Shown here: positions 1 to 8,595 of the stretch, piece by piece
How the letters are laid out: the number at the start of each line of letters is the position of its first letter
Numbering within the stretch: position 1 is the first letter of the stretch
Source: Streptomyces anulatus
GTDB lineage: Bacteria > Actinomycetota > Actinomycetes > Streptomycetales > Streptomycetaceae
DNA length: 64,000 nucleotides
Direction of reading: 5' to 3'
Assembly (NCBI RefSeq): GCF_000721175.1
Contig: NZ_JOEZ01000028.1
Location: forward strand, 57,858 to 121,857
Notes under the pieces: generated by a model
The model's database searches: none
The model's input: only the letters and a program-made list of their open reading frames with translations
What the model was told of the DNA's origin: nothing
Program-made: the position numbers and the translations under genes

Positions 1-659
1 ACCGCGCCCGCGTAGACCCGGTCCGCGCTCTCCCCCGCGTCGATCCGCCGCCAGTTGTCCAGGGCCAGGATGCGCAGGACGGCGATGATCTGCCCGGCCG
101 CGAGCCGTTCGGGCGCGCCGCCGCCGAGGGCGCGGGCGAGGGCCGCCTCGGAGCGGCCCTGGTAGGCGTACATGCGGGCCACCAGTGACGGTGTTCCGTA
201 CAACAGGCGGAGGAACGCCAGCACTTCGGGTACGTCGCACAGGCCGGTCACCGGGTCGCGGCGGTCGAGGCCGTCTAGGAAGTGGCGGCGCAGGGCGTCC
301 AGCGGGCTGTCGCCGGAGGGCCGTCCTGCGACCACCCGGGCGGGCTCGTCCTCGTGGTCGGCGAACCGGTGCAGCACCAGGTCCTCCTTGGCGGGGAAGT
401 ACCGGAACAGCGTCGGCTTGGAGATGTCCGCCGCGGCCGCCACCTCCGCCACGGACACCTTGTCGAAGCCGCGCTCCAGGAACATCGCGATGGCGGCCTC
501 GGAGACCGCCTGGTAGGTCAGCTGTTTCTTGCGCTCCCGCAGACCGACCGTCGCCGGGGCCTGGGGGTGCTGCCGCGCGTGGCCGGCGGTCTGCCGGCCG
601 ACGCCGTTCCCGGGATCGTTCTCGGACGTGCTCCCGGCCTTCTCTCCGCTCATGACCAT
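1..659 (-). CDS. TetR/AcrR family regulator (C-terminus cut by window edge)
   Basis: The visible ~219 residues are the N-terminal part of a TetR repressor. After a ~40-residue polar leader comes a helix-turn-helix (roughly residues 45-92) with the typical segment DISKPTLFRYFPAKEDL, followed by helical ligand-domain sequence running off the window. ATG at 659 has AAGGGCG about 10 bases upstream; an in-frame ATG at 653 is the alternative. The second tetR-type gene ends only 19 bases upstream on the same strand, so the two may be co-transcribed. A TCAAG-N4-CTTGA inverted repeat (679-692) sits just upstream and could be its operator. Its ligand is unknown. Confidence 0.9.
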   Translation of the reverse strand, partial: MVMSGEKAGSTSENDPGNGVGRQTAGHARQHPQAPATVGLRERKKQLTYQAVSEAAIAMFLERGFDKVSVAEVAAAADISKPTLFRYFPAKEDLVLHRFADHEDEPARVVAGRPSGDSPLDALRRHFLDGLDRRDPVTGLCDVPEVLAFLRLLYGTPSLVARMYAYQGRSEAALARALGGGAPERLAAGQIIAVLRILALDNWRRIDAGESADRVYAGA

Positions 660-678
660 GAAGCGTACGCCCTTGACC

Positions 679-1482
679 TCAAGCGGACTTGACCTCGTCG
701 GCCGGGGCCCGGGAGCCGTCGGCCGTCTTCCGGATCAGGGCCTCCACCCCGTCGAGCAACACGCCCATGCCGAAGGTGAACTCGTAATCCGGGTCGTCCG
801 GCTCGCTCAGGACCCCGGCCTCCAGCTGCCGGGCGATCCCGGGGTGCCGCTCGGGGTCGACGAGCCGCTTGAGCGTGCGCTCGCAGGACGCCGACAGTTC
901 CTCGGGCGTCACTCCGCGCGCGGCGACGGCGGCGGCCAGGTCGCTCATCAGGAGCGCTTCGCTGCGGACGAAGTTGGAGACGAGCAGGATCACCGAGATC
1001 TTGTCGCCCTCGCCGAGGCCGCTGCCCTCCAGCGCCTGGAGACCCTGCTCCCACCAGGCGAGGGAGTTGGGGGTGGCGGGCGGCCCGTCGATGGGGATGC
1101 GGAGCGCCCAGAGGTTGGCGCGGAAGCGCTCGCGCTGCGCGGAGGCCCATTCGGTGAGCGCCGCCCGCCAGCCCGCACCGTCCTCCAGGGCGGACAGGGG
1201 CTCCGGCGGGCCGACGGCCGCCTCCCGCATCAGGACGTACAGCTCGTCCTTGGCGGAGACGTACCGGTACAGGGACATCGTGGACGCGCCGAGCTCCTGC
1301 GCGACCCGGCCCATCGACACGGCCGCGAGCCCGTCGGCCGCCGCGACGCCGACCGCCGCCGCCACGATCCGCTCCAGGCTCAGGCCGGGCTTCGGCCCCT
1401 TGGCCGGGCGGTCCCGCAGCCCCCAGGCCGCCTCCAGGCTGGCCGGCAGGTCGCCGCCGCCCGAGCCGCTCTTCTCCGTCAC
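679..1482 (-). CDS. TetR/AcrR family regulator of adjacent ABC exporter
   Basis: A 267-residue TetR repressor with an N-terminal DNA-binding domain (about residues 36-80, including the recognition helix before SLYRYVSAKDELY) and a long C-terminal ligand domain of the TetR_C type. The GTG at 1482 is chosen because GAAGGGGA lies 5 bases upstream; an upstream ATG at 1542 lacks such a site. It is divergent from an ABC-2 exporter, and two perfect palindromes lie in the 132-base gap. This is the standard layout of a drug-responsive repressor controlling its exporter and itself (inference). No inducer can be predicted. Confidence 0.9.
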   Translation of the reverse strand: MTEKSGSGGGDLPASLEAAWGLRDRPAKGPKPGLSLERIVAAAVGVAAADGLAAVSMGRVAQELGASTMSLYRYVSAKDELYVLMREAAVGPPEPLSALEDGAGWRAALTEWASAQRERFRANLWALRIPIDGPPATPNSLAWWEQGLQALEGSGLGEGDKISVILLVSNFVRSEALLMSDLAAAVAARGVTPEELSASCERTLKRLVDPERHPGIARQLEAGVLSEPDDPDYEFTFGMGVLLDGVEALIRKTADGSRAPADEVKSA

Positions 1483-1561
1483 CGCATCCCCTTCGCCCGA
1501 CGTCCCGCGCACTCCGCCACCATGCTCCGCTCCCCGGTGCACCTTGACCCCATCCTAAGGA

Positions 1562-1578
1562 TGCGTAATGCTTACGCA
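1562..1578. promoter_or_regulatory. Palindromic operator 1, TetR/ABC intergenic
   Basis: Perfect inverted repeat TGCGTAA-N3-TTACGCA in the divergent promoter region. It shares the core GCGTA/TACGC with a second palindrome whose centre lies 21 bp away, two helical turns. It is probably a TetR dimer site. Confidence 0.7.
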
Positions 1579-1583
1579 ATAAC

Positions 1584-1598
1584 GCGTATGGCATACGC
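1584..1598. promoter_or_regulatory. Palindromic operator 2, TetR/ABC intergenic
   Basis: Perfect inverted repeat GCGTATG-N-CATACGC, 16 bases upstream of the ATPase start codon. Bound repressor would block the ribosome-binding region or promoter of the exporter operon. Confidence 0.7.
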
Positions 1599-1614
1599 AG
1601 AAGGGGGTCCCGAC

Positions 1615-2658
1615 ATGACAGACCCGTCCGGAATCACCGCCGGCGCCGAAAGCGGCGGCGCCACCCGCACCATCGAGGCGTACGGCCTCACCAAGTCCTA
1701 CGGAAAGCCCGCCGTCCGGGTCCTCGACGGCATCGACCTCCAGGTCGGGCGCGGCAGCGTCTTCGCCCTCCTCGGGCCGAACGGGGCCGGCAAGACCACC
1801 ACCGTGCGGATCCTCGCGACGCTCGCCGAGGCCGACTCCGGCACCGCCCGCGTCGCGGGGTACGACGTGGTCGCCGAGCGGAGCGCCGTGCGCCGGTCGA
1901 TCAGCCTCACCGGCCAGTTCGCCGCCGTCGACGAGACCCAGACCGGTGAGGAGAACCTGCGCATGATGGCCCGGCTCACCGGGCAGCCCCGGGCCGCCGC
2001 CCGACGCCGGGCGGCGGAGCTGCTGGAACGCTTCGACCTCACCACGGCGGCCCGCCGCCCCGTCCGGACGTACTCCGGCGGCATGCGACGCCGCCTCGAC
2101 CTGGCCGCCGGCCTCGTCGGCTCACCGGAGCCCGGGGTGTTCTTCCTCGACGAGCCGACCACCGGCCTCGACCCGCGCAGCCGCCGGGAGCTCTGGGCGG
2201 TCGTCCGGGAGCTGGCCGTACGCGGGGCGACCGTCCTGCTCACCACCCAGTACCTGGAGGAGGCCGACCGCCTCGCCGACCGGATCGCCCTGCTGAACCG
2301 GGGCCGGATCGTCGCCGACGGCACCGCCGCCGACCTCAAGTCCCGCGTCGGCGGACACCGCCTCGACCTGGTCCTCACCAGCGACGAGGCCTACCTCCGA
2401 CTGGCCGGCCGGGCCGTCCACCACTCCCCCGAGACCCTGACGCTCGGCCTCCCCACCGACGGCTCGGCGGCCCAGGTGCGCGCGCTGCTCGACGAGATCG
2501 ACCCGGCGGGCCACGAGATCGAACGCTTCAGCCTGCACAGCGCGACCCTCGACGACGTCTTCCTGGACCTGACCTCGAACGCGGCCCCGAGCACGCCCAC
2601 CACCTCGAACGCGACCCCGGCCCCGGCCCCGGCCCCGGAGGCACCCACCCATGTCTGA
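1615..2658 (+). CDS. ABC-2 exporter ATP-binding subunit (DrrA-like)
   Basis: This 347-residue ATPase energises efflux by the permease encoded next to it. Walker A GPNGAGKTT is at about residues 54-62, the signature YSGGMRRRLDLA near 154 and Walker B with D-loop GVFFLDEPTTGLDP near 176-189. A C-terminal extension of ~100 residues is typical of daunorubicin-type (DrrA) ATPases and ends in an Ala/Pro/Thr-rich tail. ATG at 1615 follows AAGGGGG. It overlaps the permease gene by 8 bases, showing translational coupling. Expression is probably controlled by the divergent TetR. The substrate (drug or lipid) is not predictable. Confidence 0.93.
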   Translation: MTDPSGITAGAESGGATRTIEAYGLTKSYGKPAVRVLDGIDLQVGRGSVFALLGPNGAGKTTTVRILATLAEADSGTARVAGYDVVAERSAVRRSISLTGQFAAVDETQTGEENLRMMARLTGQPRAAARRRAAELLERFDLTTAARRPVRTYSGGMRRRLDLAAGLVGSPEPGVFFLDEPTTGLDPRSRRELWAVVRELAVRGATVLLTTQYLEEADRLADRIALLNRGRIVADGTAADLKSRVGGHRLDLVLTSDEAYLRLAGRAVHHSPETLTLGLPTDGSAAQVRALLDEIDPAGHEIERFSLHSATLDDVFLDLTSNAAPSTPTTSNATPAPAPAPEAPTHV

Positions 2659-3493
2659 CACCGCCGTTCAGCGGAGAAGCCCGGCCCGGCGCCCCGTCGG
2701 GGCCGAGGCCGTGCGGGACCCGGGCCGGGGGCCCGGCCCGCTCACCCACACCGTCGTCATGGCCGCCCGTGCCCTGCGCATCAGCAGCCGCAACACCGAC
2801 GCCCTGATCACGTCCCTGGCCCTGCCGATCATGCTGATGCTGATCTTCGTCTACCTCTTCGGCGGCGCGATCGACACCGGGACGGACTACGACTCGTACG
2901 TCATGTACGTGGTCCCGGGCGTCCTGCTGCTGTCCGCCGGGTTCGGCGCCGCGACCACCGCCACCGCCGTCAGCGAGGACATGAAGGGCGGCATCATCGA
3001 CCGCTTCCGCTCCCTGGACGTGGGCGGCACGCCGGTGCTCGCCGGCCATGTGGCGGCCAGCACCGTCCGCAATCTCCTCGCCACCGCCCTGGTCTTCGGC
3101 GTCGCGCTGCTGATCGGCTTCCGTCCCGCCGCCACCTGGAGCGGCTGGCTCGTGGTGGCCGTCGTGCTGGTGGCCTACATCGTGGCCCTGTCCTGGATCT
3201 CGGCGGCGATCGGCCTGCTGGCCCGGACCCCGGAGGCGGCGAGCGGCTTCACGTTCTTCATGTCGCTCCTGCCCTACCCGAGCAGCGCGTTCGTCCCGAC
3301 CGAGAAGATGCCGGACTGGCTGCACGGGTTCGCCGGCCACCAGCCGATCACCCCGGCCATCGAGTCCCTGCGCGGGCTGCTGCTCGGCCAGGACGTGGGC
3401 GACACCCCCTGGATCGCGCTCGCCTGGGCCGCCGGGCTGCTCACCGTGGCGATCGGCGCCTCGGGGACGCTGTTCCGGATCCGGACGCGCTGA
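2651..3493 (+). CDS. ABC-2 type exporter permease (DrrB-like)
   Basis: A 280-residue membrane protein with an Arg/Pro-rich cytoplasmic N-terminus (~35 residues) followed by about six hydrophobic segments, including SLALPIMLMLIFVYLFGGA, the classic first helix of ABC-2 permeases of the DrrB/NodJ group. It starts inside the 3' end of the ATPase gene (8-base overlap), so the two form one exporter. Family length is normal and no defect was seen. Confidence 0.92.
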   Translation: MSDTAVQRRSPARRPVGAEAVRDPGRGPGPLTHTVVMAARALRISSRNTDALITSLALPIMLMLIFVYLFGGAIDTGTDYDSYVMYVVPGVLLLSAGFGAATTATAVSEDMKGGIIDRFRSLDVGGTPVLAGHVAASTVRNLLATALVFGVALLIGFRPAATWSGWLVVAVVLVAYIVALSWISAAIGLLARTPEAASGFTFFMSLLPYPSSAFVPTEKMPDWLHGFAGHQPITPAIESLRGLLLGQDVGDTPWIALAWAAGLLTVAIGASGTLFRIRTR

Positions 3494-3517
3494 CCCGGCC
3501 CCACCGGCGGGCGGGAC

Positions 3518-4768
3518 TCAGAACACGTCCGGGCACCACGGCCGCCGGCCCGTACGGAACACGGCGTCCGCCGCCGTCGCCGCACCCGCCCGCAACTCCT
3601 CGGCCCGGCCCAGGTCCACCAGCCGCCGCACGGACTCGTCGCCCAGATACAGCGTGGCCAACTCCGCCACTCCCAGGGCCAGATCGGCGCTGCGGGTGGT
3701 CGGGGTGCAGCGCGCACCGGAGGGCGAGGCGTCCAGCAGGAAGCGGCCGCCGGCCAGAGCCGCGTCGTCCCGGACGTCCAGGACGAGCGACGCCTCGGTG
3801 CCGTAGGTCCGGGCCTCCAGGGCGCGCGGCACGTCCAGCACCCGCAGCCACAGCCAGTCCACGTTCGTGATCATCCGGGCCGCGCGCGGGTCGGGGAGCA
3901 GCAGCGGGAGCAGGTCGTCGGGGGCGCGGTGGCCCGAGCGGACCGCGCTGATCCAGTCGATCGAGCAGACGTGGTGCCACAGGGCCCGCTCGGCCGCCGG
4001 GTTCAGCGCGATCATGTCCCGTACGGAGGCGGTGCTCAGCGGCTGCTTGGCGTCACCCCACTTGTCGTCCGCGCTGTACACCATCAAGCCGTCGACCGTG
4101 CCGTCGGCGGCGCGGTGCACCAGGTAGAACGGTTCGGTCCACTTGTCGTGGTCCGGGCGGGGGGCGGCCCCCGTGCGCAGCCGCCACCAGCGCTCGCCGC
4201 GGGTGACGATGCCGGGCTGCCGGGCCGCCAGCGCCGCGTGCACCTCCGGGCCGATCTTGCGGACGTCGGCGCCGTCCACCATCTCGACGCGGCCGCCGGC
4301 CGCCGGCTGCCCGGAGCGGCGCGGGTCGAGGCCGGCCCGGTGCACGGAGACCTCCCACTCGGCGCTCCAGGCGGCGGGGCCGAAGCCGTACCGCCCGTAG
4401 ATCGGGTACTCGGCGGCGATCAGCGAGGCGACCGGCTCGCCACGCTCCCTGGCCGCCGCCAGGTCCGCCGCCATCATCCGGCTGAGCAGTCCGCGCCGGC
4501 GGTGCGTGGACGTCACCGTCACCCCGCTGATCGCGTCGGCCCGTACGGTGGCCCCGCCGACCACGGTCAGCTCCTGGGCGAACGAACGGAACGTCGCCAC
4601 GCAGCGCCCGGCCTCGAACGCGCCCTGCGTACGGGAGAGATCGGCGTCGGCGAACCGGTCCGCGACGAGCTCCTCGCTCGGTGTGCCCGGTGTCAGGAAC
4701 CCGGTCCCCACCGCCCTCATCCAGTCGGCGGTCTCGGACGCGGTGACGGTGCGGACATCAAGGCTCAT
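3518..4768 (-). CDS. Eis-like GNAT N-acetyltransferase
   Basis: 416 residues, the usual size of the Eis family: an N-terminal GNAT domain (about 1-150, acetyl-CoA loop around [11 protein letters not shown]), a second degenerate GNAT domain and a C-terminal sterol-carrier-like domain (about 300-416). Mycobacterial Eis and its actinomycete relatives acetylate amines on aminoglycosides and proteins and form hexamers. ATG 4768 follows GTGGGGGA. The gene converges on the exporter permease with a 24-base gap. Substrate is not predictable from sequence. Confidence 0.88.
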   Translation of the reverse strand: MSLDVRTVTASETADWMRAVGTGFLTPGTPSEELVADRFADADLSRTQGAFEAGRCVATFRSFAQELTVVGGATVRADAISGVTVTSTHRRRGLLSRMMAADLAAARERGEPVASLIAAEYPIYGRYGFGPAAWSAEWEVSVHRAGLDPRRSGQPAAGGRVEMVDGADVRKIGPEVHAALAARQPGIVTRGERWWRLRTGAAPRPDHDKWTEPFYLVHRAADGTVDGLMVYSADDKWGDAKQPLSTASVRDMIALNPAAERALWHHVCSIDWISAVRSGHRAPDDLLPLLLPDPRAARMITNVDWLWLRVLDVPRALEARTYGTEASLVLDVRDDAALAGGRFLLDASPSGARCTPTTRSADLALGVAELATLYLGDESVRRLVDLGRAEELRAGAATAADAVFRTGRRPWCPDVF

Positions 4769-4792
4769 TCCCCCACGCTAGGCACGCGCACT

Positions 4793-5779
4793 TCAGAATG
4801 TCGCGCGAATTTCCCCGACCTCCGCCGCCCCGCCCAGCAGCGGCGAACGGCCGATCCGGGCGACCACCGGGGCGTCCACGCCCAGCAGCTCCAGGGCTCG
4901 GGCCAGCACCGGGCCGAGCGCCCGGACCGACCCGTCGTCGATCTTGAAAGCGAGGGCCCGGCCGTCGGCCAGGGCCACCGCCTGGACCGCCTCGGCGCCC
5001 ATCTTGGAGAGCGTCCCCGGCACCTCGCGCATCAGCCACGTGTCCAGGCGCCGGGTGCCCGCGACGTACTCCGGGTGGGCGCGCATCGCGTCCGCGACCC
5101 GGCGCTCGGCGCTCCCGGGCTCCGCCAGCACGAAGGACCGGAAGGCGCGGGCCAGGCCGGTCAGCCCGATCGCCATCAGCGGGGCCCCGCAGCCGTCCGT
5201 GCCGAGCGCCGCGACGGGCTCGCCCGCCGCCTCGGCGACGACCTGGCCCACGAGCCGCTGGAGCGGGTGGGCGGGGTCGAGGTAGGTCGCGGTGTCCCAG
5301 CCGTTGTGGACGCAGACGGCGAGCATGGCCGCGTGCTTGCCGGAGCAGTTCATCGTGATCCGCTCGCGTACGTTCCCGGCGGCGAGGTAGGCCTCCGCCT
5401 CCACCGCGTCCAGCGGCAGGTCCGGCGGGGTCCGGAGGTCGGCGGTGCTCAGTCCGTGCTCGGCGAGCATCTTCCGCGCGAGGTCGAGGTGGAAGGGCTC
5501 CCCGGAGTGGCTCGCCGCGGCCAGCGCCAGCCGTTCGCCCGACAGGTCGAGGCCGGCCCGCAGGATCGCGGCGGCCTGCATCGGCTTGTTGGACGACCGG
5601 GGGAAGACCGGCGCCGCCGGATCGCCGATCGTCCGTTCCACGCTGCCGTCGGCGGCCAGCAGGACCAGCGCACCCCGGTGGTGTCCCTCCGTGAACCCGG
5701 AGCGCACGACCTCGGCCAGGACGGGCGGGGCGGGGACCGGAGCGGAGGATATGGCGGACGGGGCGTCGCTGGACGTCAT
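4793..5779 (-). CDS. L-asparaginase II family protein (AnsA/Rhizobium type)
   Basis: 328 residues matching the thermolabile Rhizobium-type asparaginase family, structurally unrelated to the E. coli enzymes. Conserved features visible are RSSNKPMQAAAILRAG, AAASHSGEPFH and MNCSGKHAAMLAVC, the Ser/Lys/Cys-rich active-site segments of this family. It should hydrolyse asparagine to aspartate and ammonia in the cytoplasm, since no signal peptide is seen. ATG 5779 follows GGAAGG. rsiG lies 50 bases upstream on the same strand, so co-transcription is possible. Substrate assignment is by family only. Confidence 0.88.
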   Translation of the reverse strand: MTSSDAPSAISSAPVPAPPVLAEVVRSGFTEGHHRGALVLLAADGSVERTIGDPAAPVFPRSSNKPMQAAAILRAGLDLSGERLALAAASHSGEPFHLDLARKMLAEHGLSTADLRTPPDLPLDAVEAEAYLAAGNVRERITMNCSGKHAAMLAVCVHNGWDTATYLDPAHPLQRLVGQVVAEAAGEPVAALGTDGCGAPLMAIGLTGLARAFRSFVLAEPGSAERRVADAMRAHPEYVAGTRRLDTWLMREVPGTLSKMGAEAVQAVALADGRALAFKIDDGSVRALGPVLARALELLGVDAPVVARIGRSPLLGGAAEVGEIRATF

Positions 5780-5829
5780 GGTGGCCTTCCGGGGACGGGG
5801 GTGCGGGACCCGCGCCCGGAAGGATCGCT

Positions 5830-6522
5830 TCAGGCGAGCAGGTCGTCTACTTGTGCTTCCCCGTCACGGTACCTGCGGGCGATCTCCGCGCCGCAATCGT
5901 CGGCGGTGCGCTGGAGCTCGTGACGGCGCCGGGAGACCTGCTGTTCGTAGCGGACGAGCCGCCCCATCGCCGTGTGCAGTTCCTCGTCCGTCCGGGCGTC
6001 CAGATCGGACAGCTCGACCTCGGCGAGGGTCTCGGCGGCGAGCTGCCGGAACTCGTCGCCGCGCGGCGTCCGCAGCGTGACGTGCCGGGCGGAGGAGCGG
6101 TGCCGGGACGGGGTGTCGGCCAGGATCTCCGAGAGCCGGTCGACCACCGCCGCGTCCTCCACGGGCGCCTGCGGGTCACGGCGGCGTGCCAGTTCGGCGC
6201 GCAGGATGTCGATCCGTCCCTGCACCAGCCGGCGTACGTAACCGATGTCGGCCTCGTCGCGCTGGGCGTCCCGGCGCAGCGTCCGCAGCTCCGGCAGCCG
6301 CAGTCCGCCGAAGCCCGCGTCGCCGCCGGCCTGCTCCGGCACGGAGGCGGGCACGGCGGCAGGCCCGCAGACGGGTCCGGAAACGGGCCCTTGAGCGGGC
6401 GGCGGCAGGGGTGCGGGCCCCTGCCCTGGCAGACTGCGCTGTACGGGTGACCGCAGGGTGCTGGTGCGGCGACGTGCGCCCGGTACGGCACCGGGAGATT
6501 GTCCGGCTCCATAGGTACTCAT
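5830..6522 (-). CDS. rsiG: RsiG, c-di-GMP-dependent anti-sigma factor of WhiG
   Basis: 230 residues: a Pro/Gly-rich N-terminus (~1-70), then two long amphipathic helices forming an antiparallel coiled coil. RsiG of S. venezuelae sequesters the sporulation sigma factor WhiG when two c-di-GMP molecules bind the repeated motif E(X)3S(X)2R(X)3Q(X)3D. Both copies are visible. Copy 1 runs E90-G94-R97-Q101-D105, with Gly in place of Ser. Copy 2 runs E193-S197-R200-Q204-D208 and is complete. ATG 6522 follows GGGACGGAA. This motif pair makes the assignment strong although overall identity could not be measured. Confidence 0.88.
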   Translation of the reverse strand: MSTYGAGQSPGAVPGARRRTSTLRSPVQRSLPGQGPAPLPPPAQGPVSGPVCGPAAVPASVPEQAGGDAGFGGLRLPELRTLRRDAQRDEADIGYVRRLVQGRIDILRAELARRRDPQAPVEDAAVVDRLSEILADTPSRHRSSARHVTLRTPRGDEFRQLAAETLAEVELSDLDARTDEELHTAMGRLVRYEQQVSRRRHELQRTADDCGAEIARRYRDGEAQVDDLLA

Positions 6523-6637
6523 GCTGTTCCGTCCCCTCGACCGGTGCGTCGGCACACCGACATCGTGCATCGTGCCACTCCGCACGGGGCCGATGCAGGT
6601 GCTCTGTACCCGTTCAGCCCAAGATAGGTTGGTCTGT

Positions 6638-7087
6638 ATGCGTGCAGTGGTACAGAGAGTGGACGGCGCGAGCGTCTGGGTCGCCGGTGCGACGGACGGC
6701 CCCTCGGCGCCCGGAATCGTCGGGGAGATCGTCGGTGAGGGCCTGTGTGTGCTGGTCGGGGTCACCCATGACGACACCCCTCAGAAGGCGGCGCAGCTGG
6801 CCCGCAAGCTCTGGTCGGTGCGCATCCTGGAGGGCGAGAAGTCCTGTTCGGATGTGAATGCGCCCCTCCTGGTGATTTCTCAGTTCACTCTCTACGGGGA
6901 CGCCCGCAAGGGCCGCCGGCCGACCTGGAACGCCGCGGCTCCGGGCGAGGTCGCCGAGCCGCTGGTGGACGAGGTCGTGGCCCAGCTCCGGGCGCTGGGG
7001 GCGCAGGTGGAGACGGGCCGGTTCGGAGCGGACATGCGCGTCTCGCTCACGAATCACGGCCCGTTCACGGTGATCATCGAGGTGTAG
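6638..7087 (+). CDS. dtd: D-aminoacyl-tRNA deacylase
   Basis: 149 residues, close to the usual DTD length. DTD hydrolyses D-aminoacyl-tRNA (and glycyl-tRNA-Ala) so that D-amino acids do not enter protein. Visible motifs are [15 protein letters not shown] (the SQFTL catalytic loop) and TNHGPFT near the C-terminus, which holds the Gly-cisPro chirality filter; the family more often has TNxGPVT. ATG 6638 is preceded by a weak ribosome site. It is divergent from rsiG with a short shared promoter region. Confidence 0.95.
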   Translation: MRAVVQRVDGASVWVAGATDGPSAPGIVGEIVGEGLCVLVGVTHDDTPQKAAQLARKLWSVRILEGEKSCSDVNAPLLVISQFTLYGDARKGRRPTWNAAAPGEVAEPLVDEVVAQLRALGAQVETGRFGADMRVSLTNHGPFTVIIEV

Positions 7088-7109
7088 CCGTACGCGGAGG
7101 GGCGGCGCG

Positions 7110-8075
7110 CTACGGCTCGACGACGGTCTCCTGGGCGGCCGCCGTGTCCCCGGCGAGCAGCTCCGCGTCGACGGCCACGTTCCGCTTGACCAGGGCCAGG
7201 GCGATCGGGCCCAGCTCGTGGTGGCGGGCCGAGGTGGTGATGAAGCCGAGCTGGCGGCCCTCCTGGCCGTCGGCGGCCAGCCGCACCGGTGTCCCGTGTC
7301 CGGGCAGGTGCACCTCGCTGCCGTCCAGGTGCAGGAAGACGAGCCGGCGCGGCGGCTTCCCCAGGTTGTGGACGCGGGCCACGGTCTCCTGCCCCCGGTA
7401 GCAGCCCTTCTGGAGGTGGACGGCGGTGCCGATCCAGCCCAGCTCGTGCGGGATGGTGCGGTGGTCGGTCTCGAAGCCGACGCGCGGCCGGTGCCCCTCG
7501 ACGCGCAGCGCCTCGTACGCCAGGATCCCGGCGGCGGGCCCGTGGGCGGCGGCGTACGCCTCCAGCTCCTGGCGCGGCAGGAACAGGTCCCGGCCCTGCG
7601 GGGTCTCCCGTACGGCCACCCCGTCCGGCACCTCGGCGATGGAGCCGGCCGGGAGGTGGACGAGGGCGATGTCCGCGGTGCGGTCGGCGACCTCGACCCG
7701 GTAGAAGAACTTCATCGACTCCAGGTAGGCGATCAGGTCGTCCTGGGTGTCCGGTTCGACGTGCATCCACACCGTCGTCCCGTCGTCGACGAGGTACATG
7801 GCGTGCTCGATGTGCCCGTTGGCGGAGAGGATGAGCGCCTCGGTGGCCTGGTGCGGGGCGAGGTCGCTGACGTGCTGGGTGATCAGCAGGTGCAGCCAGG
7901 TCAGCCGGTCGCCGCCGGTGACGGTGACGACACCGCGGTGGGAGAGGTCGACGAAGCCGTTGCCGTCGGCGAGGGCGCGTTGCTCGCGGAACAGGTCGCC
8001 GTAATGCGCGGCGACACCTTCGTCGCGGCCTTCGGCGGGAACGGCACCGGGCAGGGACAGCAAGGGGCTCTTCAT
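7110..8075 (-). CDS. YgfZ/GcvT-like folate-binding protein
   Basis: 321 residues of the YgfZ/GcvT family, tetrahydrofolate-binding proteins that support maintenance of certain iron-sulfur enzymes. The diagnostic signature KGCYRGQE is present near residue 225, with the reactive Cys of YgfZ. It is cytoplasmic with no signal peptide. Its stop converges on dtd across a short inverted repeat (7086-7117, AGCCGTA/TACGGCT). The neighbouring nur gene is upstream on the same strand with a 9-base gap, suggesting one transcript. Confidence 0.9.
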   Translation of the reverse strand: MKSPLLSLPGAVPAEGRDEGVAAHYGDLFREQRALADGNGFVDLSHRGVVTVTGGDRLTWLHLLITQHVSDLAPHQATEALILSANGHIEHAMYLVDDGTTVWMHVEPDTQDDLIAYLESMKFFYRVEVADRTADIALVHLPAGSIAEVPDGVAVRETPQGRDLFLPRQELEAYAAAHGPAAGILAYEALRVEGHRPRVGFETDHRTIPHELGWIGTAVHLQKGCYRGQETVARVHNLGKPPRRLVFLHLDGSEVHLPGHGTPVRLAADGQEGRQLGFITTSARHHELGPIALALVKRNVAVDAELLAGDTAAAQETVVEP

Positions 8076-8084
8076 GCGCCCAGC

Positions 8085-8537
8085 CTACGACTTGGCGGAG
8101 GCGTCCTCCGCTGCCTTCCTGGTGGCCGTGCACGAGGCACAGCGGCCGAAGATCGCGAAGTGCTTCATATCGGTCTCGAAGCCGAAGCCGGCGCGGAGCT
8201 TCTCGGTGAACTCGGCGACGACGGAGAGATCCGCCTCGGTGACGTCGTCGCAGTCCCGGCAGACCAGGTGGATGTGGTGGTGGCGGTCGGCCAGGTGGTA
8301 CGTCGGGGCGCCGTGCCCCAGATGCGCGTGGCTGACCAGCCCGAGCTCCTCCAGGAGCTCCAGGGTCCGGTACACCGTGGAGATGTTCACGCCGGACGCG
8401 GTCCTGCGCACCTCGCACAGGATGTCGTCCGGCGTCGCGTGCTCCAGGGCGTCGACCGCCTCCAGGACGAGCTGACGCTGGGGCGTCAGCCGATAGCCGC
8501 GCTGCCGGAGGTCGGTCTTCCAGTCGGTGCTCACCAC
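8085..8537 (-). CDS. nur: Nur, nickel-responsive Fur-family repressor
   Basis: 150 residues. The sequence STDWKTDLRQRGYRLTPQRQ at the N-terminus, the HTH segment VNISTVYRTLELLEELGLV and the His-rich stretch LADRHHHIHLVCRDC match my memory of S. coelicolor Nur very closely. That protein represses nickel uptake genes and the iron superoxide dismutase under high nickel. The metal-binding His cluster and a C-terminal CASC-type pair are visible. The start is GTG 8537 (GTG 8534 is the alternative). No ribosome site is present, but a -10-like TACACT (8544-8549) lies 6 bases upstream, suggesting a leaderless mRNA. Confidence 0.88.
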   Translation of the reverse strand: MVSTDWKTDLRQRGYRLTPQRQLVLEAVDALEHATPDDILCEVRRTASGVNISTVYRTLELLEELGLVSHAHLGHGAPTYHLADRHHHIHLVCRDCDDVTEADLSVVAEFTEKLRAGFGFETDMKHFAIFGRCASCTATRKAAEDASAKS

Positions 8538-8543
8538 AGGCCC

Positions 8544-8549
8544 AGTGTA
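8544..8549 (-). promoter_or_regulatory. -10 element giving leaderless nur mRNA
   Basis: TACACT on the minus strand, 6 bases before the nur GTG, with a CTGGCA-like -35 about 16 bases further upstream. Transcription would start at the start codon. Confidence 0.4.
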
Positions 8550-8595
8550 GAGCGGGGTGGGCACCTGCCAGCAGTGCTCGTCCGGAACGGGCGCC

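Noticed and set aside
529..1614. Long open frame running through both TetR genes into the ABC ATPase on the plus strand
   Set aside because: It is a GC-rich artefact on the opposite strand of a clear TetR gene. The ATPase has a good start and ribosome site at 1615.
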